DNA of 12,195 nt, from the NCBI GenBank assembly GCA_018829455.1, contig JAHJUB010000026.1, positions 1 through 12,195 of the forward strand. The letters are read 5' to 3'. This document shows, piece after piece, positions 6,417-11,773 of this stretch. The notes under the pieces were generated by a model. That model was given only the letters and a program-made list of their open reading frames with translations. It did not search any database and was not told where the DNA came from. Within the stretch, counting starts at the first letter, position 1; the number at the start of each line of letters is the position of its first letter. The position numbers were made by a program, and so were the translations under genes. The stretch is from Candidatus Omnitrophota bacterium (lineage in GTDB: Bacteria; Ratteibacteria; UBA8468; MWAK01).

Positions 6417-6851
6417 TTATGTTTTTCCGGAGGAGCCAAACCCGGAGTCGTTTCGTTCTGTTTCCGGAAGGGTTGATACTGTAGTTAAATCGGCTTGAAG
6501 GCAGGGCAGCAGAATTAGTTGCGCAATCCGGTCGCCGGTATTGACCTGATATTCTTTTTCACCTAAATTTATCAGGACAACCATTATTTCACCGCGGTAA
6601 TTACTATCAATTACGCCGGCCAGGGTGTGAAGGCCGAATTTCAGAGCCAGCCCGCTGCGATCTTTGATGAGGCCGACCACCCCATCCGGAATGGCAAAAT
6701 GTAAACCTGTTTTTACCGGGTAACGTTGGCCTGGCGCCAGGGTTATTGATTCATTGGCGCGCAGGTCAAGACCGGCATCTCCGGGTCGGTGGTAAGCCGG
6801 AGTCTGAATTTCAGCGTTTTTCTTACTTATTTGGACCGGAACGGTGGGCAC
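6417..6851 (-). CDS. dut: dUTP pyrophosphatase (trimeric dUTPase)
   Basis: The enzyme hydrolyses dUTP to dUMP and pyrophosphate, keeping uracil out of DNA and feeding thymidylate synthesis. The 144 residues carry all five conserved motifs of the homotrimeric family: AGLDLRA (26-32), DRSGLALK (64-71), GVIDSNYRGEI (79-89), GDRIAQLIL (107-115) and the C-terminal arm RNDSGFGSSG (133-142) that closes over the active site. The start is a GTG at 6851: an in-frame TAA lies 9 to 12 bases upstream, so no earlier start exists, and the protein then begins like other dUTPases. It overlaps the 3' end of pnp by 29 nt in another frame, without a clear Shine-Dalgarno, pointing to translational coupling. Confidence 0.95.
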   Translation of the reverse strand: MPTVPVQISKKNAEIQTPAYHRPGDAGLDLRANESITLAPGQRYPVKTGLHFAIPDGVVGLIKDRSGLALKFGLHTLAGVIDSNYRGEIMVVLINLGEKEYQVNTGDRIAQLILLPCLQADLTTVSTLPETERNDSGFGSSGKT

Positions 6852-9021
6852 GGTGTGTTAGTCTTGGTTGCGGGCGGCCGGCGGAACCGGACCTCCCGGA
6901 ATAATCGCCGCGGCTGCCGGATGGCGGTCTGCTGCCTTCTTCTCCGGGCGGTGGCGGTGGCAGCAGGGCTTTCCGGCTTAAGTTTACCCGGTGCTGTTCG
7001 TCCACGCCGACAATTTTAACGTTGATGATGTCTCCGATATTGACCACGTCTTCCACTCGTCCGACGTAACGATGGTCAAGCTCCGAAACGTGAACCAGCC
7101 CTTCCTGGCGCGGTAGGTATTCAACCATAGCGCCAAAAGGCAGGATACGAGTTACCTTTACGTTGGAATAAACCTGCCCGATCGTCGGTTCCTCAGTCAT
7201 TCCCTTAATTATGGCAATGGCCTTGGCTCTGGACTCATCATCCTTGGAGATGATTTGAACGCCGCCGTCGTCATTAATCTCAACGTCGGCGCCGGTCTCC
7301 TCAATTATCTTACGGATATTCTTGCCGCCCGGCCCGATAACCGCCCCGATCTTTTCCACCGGAATCTTGATGAGCGAGATCTTGGGCGCGTGTTGGGAGA
7401 GCGTGGCCCGGTGGGTTGAAAGTGTCTGGTTCATCACTTCCAGAATTTTGGTTCGGCCTTCCCGGCTCTGCAGAAAAGCCTGACGCAAAATTTCCAGGGA
7501 CAGTTGAGTCGTTTTAACGTCCATCTGGAGCGCGGTAATGCCTTCCGTGGTTCCGGCAACCTTCAAGTCAAGGTCGCCGTAATGGTCTTCCTCGCCGGCG
7601 ATGTCGGTCAGGATTGTAAAATCGTCGCCCTCCTTGATTAAGCCCAAAGCTACTCCGCCGATTGCGTTCTTCATCGGGACGCCTGCGTCCATCAAACCCA
7701 GTGAACTGGCGCAGACGGTGGCCATTGAAGAAGAACCGTGTGACTCCAGGATGTCGGAAACGATCCGGATGGTGTAAGGAAATTCGTCTCCGGCCGGCAA
7801 GTTATTAATCAGCGATTTTTCGGCCAGTAATCCGTGCCCGATTTCTCTCCGGCCCGGACCGCGCATCGGCCGGCACTCTCCGACGCTAAAAGACGGGAAA
7901 TTATAGTGGAGCAGGAAACGTTTCTTGCTCTCTTCCAGGAGACCTTCAATCCGCTGTTCGTCGCCCCAGGTTCCCAGTGTGATCAAGGCAAGCGCCTGAG
8001 TTTCTCCGCGGTGGAAAAGAGCGGAACCGTGGACTCGGGGAAGCAGACCCACATCGCAGGTGATCTTTCGGACCTCGTCGGGCTTGCGGCCGTCCAGCCG
8101 TGTTTTGGTTTTAATAATTTGGCGCCGCACCCGGGCGCGAAGTTCTTTTTCAAAAACCCCTTTAATCTCTTTTTTGAGATCATTGTCAGTCGCTGCTTCC
8201 GGAAACCCGGCTAAGATCTCCTGGTGTATCTCGTCAAAAAAGACGTTGCGCTCTTTTTTCCCCGGATAGTTGCCAACCTGACTGAACTTAGCGTCAAAAA
8301 CCGCTTTGACCGCTTCGTCGCAAGTGGTTTGCTTCGGTTCCGGAAAAGCTGTTTTTGGACCGGAGAAGTTTTCTTTAATAAAAACGGCCAACCGCTGGGC
8401 TTCGCTGAATCCCAGGGCAATTCCTTCCATAACTTTTTCTTCCGGCACGTTTTTGCCTATTCCTTCCAACATAAGTATTGATTCCGCCCCGGCGGAGACA
8501 ACCAGCGTCAGTTCGCTGGCCATTGTCTGGGTGGCGGTTGGATTGACGATAAAAACGCCTTCTACCAAGCTTACCCGAACCGCCGCGACCGGTCCCTGAG
8601 CCGGAAAAGGAGAAAGGGCGACGGTGGCGGAAGCGCCCAACACGGCCAGCATATCCGGGTCTATCTCCGGGTCAGCGGAGTAGACAAAAGAAACGACCTG
8701 GATTTCGCGGTTGAATGTTTTAGGTAAAAGCGGCCTGATTGTCCGGTCAATCAGACGGCAGGTCACCGTTTCTTTTTCGCTATTTCGGCCTTCCCGCTTA
8801 AAAAAGCCGCCGGGGATTTTTCCGGAAGACGAAATATGTTCCCGGTATTCCACGGTCAGCGGCAGGAAATCCTGCTGATTAGCCAGTTCGCGTCCGAAAA
8901 CGGTTGAAGTGAGCACCATGGTGTCGCCGGAACGGACCATCACCGAAGCGGTGGCCTGCTGGGCGAAAGTATCGGTATCAAAACTAATCGTACGACCTCC
9001 TAATTCAATCTCTTTCTTCAT
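6823..9021 (-). CDS. pnp: Polyribonucleotide nucleotidyltransferase (PNPase)
   Basis: PNPase degrades RNA 3' to 5' by phosphorolysis and can add 3' tails; it forms a trimer in the cytoplasm. The 732 residues contain the first RNase PH domain (about 12-143), a helical linker, the second RNase PH domain (about 320-540), a KH domain with GPGGKNI (563-569) and an S1 domain (about 614-684). EDHYGDLDLKVAG carries Asp479 and Asp485, matching the catalytic aspartates of the family. The last ~50 residues are a Pro/Gly/Ser/Arg-rich low-complexity tail. GAGGA lies about six to seven bases before the ATG. The leader contains a 26-bp hairpin (9041-9112), the position where E. coli pnp carries its RNase III-dependent autoregulatory stem. 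Confidence 0.97.
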   Translation of the reverse strand: MKKEIELGGRTISFDTDTFAQQATASVMVRSGDTMVLTSTVFGRELANQQDFLPLTVEYREHISSSGKIPGGFFKREGRNSEKETVTCRLIDRTIRPLLPKTFNREIQVVSFVYSADPEIDPDMLAVLGASATVALSPFPAQGPVAAVRVSLVEGVFIVNPTATQTMASELTLVVSAGAESILMLEGIGKNVPEEKVMEGIALGFSEAQRLAVFIKENFSGPKTAFPEPKQTTCDEAVKAVFDAKFSQVGNYPGKKERNVFFDEIHQEILAGFPEAATDNDLKKEIKGVFEKELRARVRRQIIKTKTRLDGRKPDEVRKITCDVGLLPRVHGSALFHRGETQALALITLGTWGDEQRIEGLLEESKKRFLLHYNFPSFSVGECRPMRGPGRREIGHGLLAEKSLINNLPAGDEFPYTIRIVSDILESHGSSSMATVCASSLGLMDAGVPMKNAIGGVALGLIKEGDDFTILTDIAGEEDHYGDLDLKVAGTTEGITALQMDVKTTQLSLEILRQAFLQSREGRTKILEVMNQTLSTHRATLSQHAPKISLIKIPVEKIGAVIGPGGKNIRKIIEETGADVEINDDGGVQIISKDDESRAKAIAIIKGMTEEPTIGQVYSNVKVTRILPFGAMVEYLPRQEGLVHVSELDHRYVGRVEDVVNIGDIINVKIVGVDEQHRVNLSRKALLPPPPPGEEGSRPPSGSRGDYSGRSGSAGRPQPRLTHRAHRSGPNK

Positions 9022-9040
9022 TTTTTTTCCTCTTTTTCTT

Positions 9041-9112
9041 GGAAATTAGGGACACCTACCTAATTTTGAATTTAAGTGAAGTAGCGAAAATTAGGAGGTG
9101 TCCCTAATTTCC
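9041..9112. repeat. 72-bp inverted repeat in the rpsO-pnp gap (REP/MITE-like)
   Basis: The left arm (9041-9067) and right arm (9087-9112) are reverse complements over 26 bases, with a single extra A in the left arm, separated by 19 nt. The arm begins GGAAATTAGGGACACCT. This type of palindrome resembles repeats mobilised by REP-associated tyrosine (Y1) transposases, but no transposase is present, so that origin is inference. In the minus-strand transcript it would be a very stable hairpin ending 19 nt before the pnp start codon and about 8 nt before its Shine-Dalgarno. I see no other feature in the remaining 39 nt up to rpsO. Confidence 0.92.
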
Positions 9113-9151
9113 TTCCGATGAGGTGTTCAAATTACTTGTACTTGAAATTTA

Positions 9152-9418
9152 TTATTTTCGCAGGCCTAATTTGGAGATGACCAATCCGTATTTGGAAGGT
9201 TCTTCCTTTTTCAGGTAATCCAGCAGCCGCCGGCGGTGACCGATCATAGTGAGTAGTCCGCGACGGGAATTGCGGTCCTTGAGGTGAGATTGGAAGTGTT
9301 CCTCTAAACGGTTAATCCGGGCTGTCAGGAGAGAGATCTGAACTTCCGGGCTGCCGGTATCAATTGCGGTCCGGCGGAAAACCTGCATCGCTTCTGCTTT
9401 TTTTTCGGCGGTTAGCAT
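9152..9418 (-). CDS. rpsO: 30S ribosomal protein S15
   Basis: S15 binds the central domain of 16S rRNA early in small-subunit assembly. The 88-residue product has the usual length and signatures: DTGSPEVQISLLTARI (20-35), SHLKDRNSRRGLL (44-56) and RRRLLDYLKK (62-71). The ATG at 9418 gives the usual N-terminus (MLTAEKK). There is no Shine-Dalgarno, and the consensus promoter just upstream predicts transcription starting about three bases before this ATG, so the mRNA is likely leaderless or nearly so. It is followed by pnp, the common bacterial rpsO-pnp order. Confidence 0.97.
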   Translation of the reverse strand: MLTAEKKAEAMQVFRRTAIDTGSPEVQISLLTARINRLEEHFQSHLKDRNSRRGLLTMIGHRRRLLDYLKKEEPSKYGLVISKLGLRK

Positions 9419-9427
9419 TTGTCAGAT

Positions 9428-9457
9428 ATTATAATCTATCTTCCTTTTTGATGTCAA
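9428..9457 (-). promoter_or_regulatory. Consensus sigma-70-type promoter of rpsO
   Basis: On the minus strand a perfect -35 box TTGACA (9457-9452) and a perfect -10 box TATAAT (9433-9428) are separated by 18 nt. Initiation would be expected near 9421-9422, only about three nt before the rpsO ATG. It probably drives rpsO, pnp and perhaps the close-packed genes beyond. Confidence 0.85.
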
Positions 9458-9463
9458 ATGGTG

Positions 9464-9469
9464 TATAAT
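9464..9469 (+). promoter_or_regulatory. Putative -10 box of the LolC/E-like permease gene
   Basis: TATAAT preceded by TG lies 20 nt before the ATG at 9490, on the opposite strand to the rpsO promoter. No convincing -35 box is seen at the right distance (TTCCTT at 9441-9446). AAGGGG at 9471-9476 could serve as a rather distant Shine-Dalgarno (13 nt), but it would lie at or before the predicted start of transcription, so either the promoter or the ribosome site is likely to be wrong. Confidence 0.4.
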
Positions 9470-9489
9470 TAAGGGGTTGCTAAACAATA

Positions 9490-10779
9490 ATGAACTATCC
9501 ATTTTTTATCGCGCGGCGTTATTTCCGTCGGGGCAGGGGCGGATACCTTTTTCTGACCAATCTCTTTGCTATTATCAGCGTAGCCGTAGGCGTGGCCAGT
9601 TTGATTCTGGTTCTGGGTGTGATGAATGGGTTTGACCGGGACCTGAAACGGAAGATAATCGGTGTCTTCCCGCCGGTGGAAATTCAAATTCCAGACGCTT
9701 CCGATTTCTCCCGGATTGAAAGCCGGATTGCCTCTTTCCCGGAGGTGGTTGCCTGCGCGCCGTTTTCCCAAACCCAGGCCATCTTTCGTTCCCAGAGTTT
9801 CCTGACCGCCGGTATCCTGCGCGCGATTGAACCGGAAAAAGAGGATGCGGTCACTGGATTTCAAAAATTCCTTATTTTCCCCTCTCTTCTTCGGGGAGAA
9901 GGCAAGGCTAATTTCAAAGACCCCTCTCCCTTGCGGGGAGAGGGCAAGTCTAATTCCAAAGATTCCTCTCCCCCTCGGGGAGAGGGTAAGGGTGAGGGGG
10001 ATATAAGGTGGGGGGGAGGCTTAGTACTCGGTTCGGAACTGGCTGAAAATCTTCGGGTGAGTGTTGGAGACCAACTGGAAATAATTACCGGATTCGGCGT
10101 AAAAACCCGCACTCTGCCGGTGGTTGGAATTTTCCGGACCGGGCTTTATCATTTTGATGTTACCATGGCGTTTGTTCCGCTATCTATAAGCGAAGGGTTT
10201 TTTCCGACCGGCGTCCGACCGGAAGCGTTGGGTGTAAAGATAAAAGATATTTATACGGCGGAACTGTTCTCCCAGAAGGTCACCCGGGAGTTGGGGTCTT
10301 CTTTTCGCGTGGAATCCTGGATTAGTAAAAACCGGATTCTTTTTTCGGCTCTGGCGCTGGAGAAACGTGCGATGGCAATTATTCTGATTTTGATAATTTT
10401 TGTGGCTGGTTTTAATATCGCCACCTGTCTGATGATTACCGTCTGGCGGAAGAGCAAGGAGATTGGAGTTCTCCGGTCTATGGGAGTGAGCACGGGCGGT
10501 ATTCAGGCGATCTTTTTGTGGATGGGGTTCTTGACTGCGTTATGGGGCGTGGCGGTTGGTCTGGCCACCGGTCTGTCGCTGGCTTATATCGGAGACCATT
10601 ACCAACTGATAAAATTGCCGGGGTATGTTTACGACCTCTCGTATCTGCCGATTAAGGTTAAGGGTTTTGATGTTATCTGGATTACGGTAACCTCTTTCGC
10701 CATTGCGCTTGCAGCCTCAATCTTTCCGGCGAGGGAGGCGGCCCGGGTGGCGCCGGCGGTTACGCTACGTTCTGAATAA
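9490..10779 (+). CDS. LolC/E-family lipoprotein-releasing ABC transporter permease with an in-frame repeat insert
   Basis: The permease of an ABC complex expected to extract lipoproteins from the inner membrane and pass them toward the outer membrane. The 429 residues show the family layout: MNYPFFIARRYF at the N-terminus, a first membrane segment (about 23-44) followed by MNGFDRDLKRKI, a large periplasmic domain (about 50-290), then three membrane segments (about 296-318, 340-364, 396-412), and a FtsX-type end, AREAARVAPAVTLRSE. WRKSKEIGVLRSMG (319-332) is the coupling region that contacts the ATPase. Residues 130-171 are encoded by three palindromic repeat units, giving three variants of PSPLRGEGKSNSKD inside the periplasmic domain. 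The reading frame is intact across them. lolD follows after a 293-nt gap. LolC and LolE cannot be told apart because only one permease gene is present. Confidence 0.88.
   Translation: MNYPFFIARRYFRRGRGGYLFLTNLFAIISVAVGVASLILVLGVMNGFDRDLKRKIIGVFPPVEIQIPDASDFSRIESRIASFPEVVACAPFSQTQAIFRSQSFLTAGILRAIEPEKEDAVTGFQKFLIFPSLLRGEGKANFKDPSPLRGEGKSNSKDSSPPRGEGKGEGDIRWGGGLVLGSELAENLRVSVGDQLEIITGFGVKTRTLPVVGIFRTGLYHFDVTMAFVPLSISEGFFPTGVRPEALGVKIKDIYTAELFSQKVTRELGSSFRVESWISKNRILFSALALEKRAMAIILILIIFVAGFNIATCLMITVWRKSKEIGVLRSMGVSTGGIQAIFLWMGFLTALWGVAVGLATGLSLAYIGDHYQLIKLPGYVYDLSYLPIKVKGFDVIWITVTSFAIALAASIFPAREAARVAPAVTLRSE
9879..10000. repeat. Three tandem 42-bp palindromic units inside the permease gene
   Basis: Units run 9879-9920, 9921-9962 and 9963-10000 (the last divergent at its end). 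The first two differ at about seven of 42 positions. Each contains a hairpin of the type CCCTCTCCC-loop-GGGGAGAGGG; the stem is best in units two and three and degraded in unit one. The 42-nt period is a multiple of three, so the host reading frame is kept. Base composition (C-rich then G-rich) differs sharply from the surrounding gene. Confidence 0.9.
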
Positions 10780-10786
10780 AGCGCTC

Positions 10787-10951
10787 GGGTTTCTGTTTCG
10801 CGAAAGAACTCTGCGTGTCGGACAAGACTACGCAATTCGTAAGCGAGGCTCGCCGTGTTTCCGCCATAATTCTGGCGGACCACGGCCACTCACTTACTCA
10901 TTTTGCTTGTCTTGTTTCCGTCACTCCGCGAATTTCGCGAAACAGAAATCC
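10787..10951. repeat. Long imperfect foldback (about 165 bp) between permease gene and lolD
   Basis: The left arm (10787-10866) and right arm (10873-10951) align as reverse complements along their whole length with a few small gaps, roughly three quarters identical by eye. The outer ends share TTTCTGTTTCGCGAAA exactly, and the centre is a perfect hairpin CCGCCA-TAATTC-TGGCGG. Weaker similarity (AAGCG) continues outward on the left to the permease stop codon. No credible gene lies within it. It could be a MITE-like foldback element or a structured RNA; in transcripts it would form one long hairpin between two genes of one complex. Confidence 0.8.
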
Positions 10952-10991
10952 TCGCTTGCCAGAAAAACGAACTGCATGGGTACTGTAGTAC

Positions 10992-11049
10992 TGTAGTTGC
11001 CAACCTTGGTTGGCTCTGTCAAAAGAGCCCGGCAAGCCGGGCGACTACA
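10992..11049. repeat. TGTAG/CTACA double-hairpin repeat, TTGG type (complete)
   Basis: A 58-bp element begins TGTAGTTGCC and ends GGCGACTACA; these ends are inverted repeats matching at 9 of 10 positions. It contains hairpins GCCAACC-TT-GGTTGGC and GCCCGGC-AA-GCCGGGC, with GGCTCT/AGAGCC as an alternative central stem. A short direct repeat of ACTGTAGT lies at its left border (10982-10997). Half of this element recurs at 3389-3415. It ends 23 nt before the lolD start. Confidence 0.85.
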
Positions 11050-11072
11050 AATCTTTAACACTATGGAAATAA

Positions 11073-11750
11073 ATGGAAATAACAGCCAGAGGCTTGACGA
11101 AGATTTTTAGTGATGCCGCTAATCGGGTGGTGGCGCTTGACGGGGTTGATCTGACGCTTCAATCCGGAGAATTGGTTGTCCTTTTGGGTCCTTCCGGGTC
11201 AGGCAAAACCACTCTCTTAAACCTGCTTTCCGGGCTGGAAGTCCCCAGCGAAGGCGACGTTTTACTTAACGGAGAGCCCCTTTCTTTCCTTTCCGACCGG
11301 AAAAAATCCCTTTTACGCAACAGTTCTTTTGGTTTTATCTTTCAATTCTTTAATCTGTTGCCGGAATTTACGGTTCTGGAAAATACGCTGTTGCCCTCGT
11401 TAATCGGCAAACGCGGCCGGGATTTTACGACAACCCGGGAAGAAGCAAAAAATCTCCTGGCGGAATTGGGACTGGGCGACCGTACCGAAGCCCTTCCGTC
11501 CGAACTCTCCGGCGGTGAGAAACAGCGGGTGGCTATCTGCCGCGCCCTGATTAACCGGCCGGGTTTTGTCTTTGCCGACGAACCGACCGGAAACCTTGAC
11601 CGGGAAAACGCGGAGATTTGTCTTAATCTTTTCCGGCAAATGGTTGTTCGAAGCGGCACCGGATTCATAATCGCAACCCACAACCAGGAGATAGCCGCGG
11701 CCATGGCTGCTCGTACGGTTCGCTTAAAAAGTGGTAAAGTAGTAATGTAG
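11073..11750 (+). CDS. lolD: LolD-type ABC transporter ATP-binding protein
   Basis: The cytoplasmic ATPase that powers the LolC/E-like permease encoded upstream. The 225 residues have the normal length and all ABC motifs: Walker A GPSGSGKTT (39-47), Q-loop Gln91 in FQFFNLLPEFTV, signature LSGGE (145-149), Walker B FVFADE (165-170) followed by PTGNLD, and switch His203 in ATHNQE. FQFFNLLP and ADEPTGNLD are typical of the LolD/MacB/FtsE subfamily, and the neighbouring permease favours LolD. No Shine-Dalgarno is evident. The start sits in a tandem duplication of ATGGAAATAA (11063 and 11073); only the second ATG is in the coding frame, the first opening a 15-codon frame that ends in TAG. Confidence 0.92.
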   Translation: MEITARGLTKIFSDAANRVVALDGVDLTLQSGELVVLLGPSGSGKTTLLNLLSGLEVPSEGDVLLNGEPLSFLSDRKKSLLRNSSFGFIFQFFNLLPEFTVLENTLLPSLIGKRGRDFTTTREEAKNLLAELGLGDRTEALPSELSGGEKQRVAICRALINRPGFVFADEPTGNLDRENAEICLNLFRQMVVRSGTGFIIATHNQEIAAAMAARTVRLKSGKVVM

Positions 11751-11758
11751 GGGAGGGG

Positions 11759-11764
11759 AGGAGG
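11759..11764 (+). promoter_or_regulatory. Ribosome binding site of the aminotransferase gene
   Basis: AGGAGG within a purine-rich stretch directly after the lolD stop lies nine bases before the ATG at 11774. It is the strongest Shine-Dalgarno in the window and fixes this start. Confidence 0.85.
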
Positions 11765-11773
11765 AAAAAAACA

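Noticed and set aside
9041..9112. Bidirectional terminator between rpsO and pnp
   Set aside because: The arms are far longer than a normal terminator stem, no clean T-run follows the stem on either strand, and pnp lies directly downstream; a repeat or leader hairpin fits better.
9879..10000. CRISPR-like array with a 42-bp period
   Set aside because: The units are contiguous and homologous along their whole length, with no unique spacers, only three copies, and they lie inside an intact coding sequence.
9861..10112. Minus-strand open frame over the permease repeats
   Set aside because: It is the reverse complement of the repeat units (proline/serine/arginine-rich), with no ribosome site and no family resemblance; the plus-strand permease clearly explains the region.
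10703..10996. Plus-strand open frame across the permease end and foldback
   Set aside because: It begins inside the permease in another frame, runs through an inverted repeat and has no recognisable motif or ribosome site.
11063..11110. Fifteen-codon upstream reading frame before lolD as a gene
   Set aside because: It is too short, has no ribosome site and arises from the tandem ATGGAAATAA duplication; recorded only as an observation.
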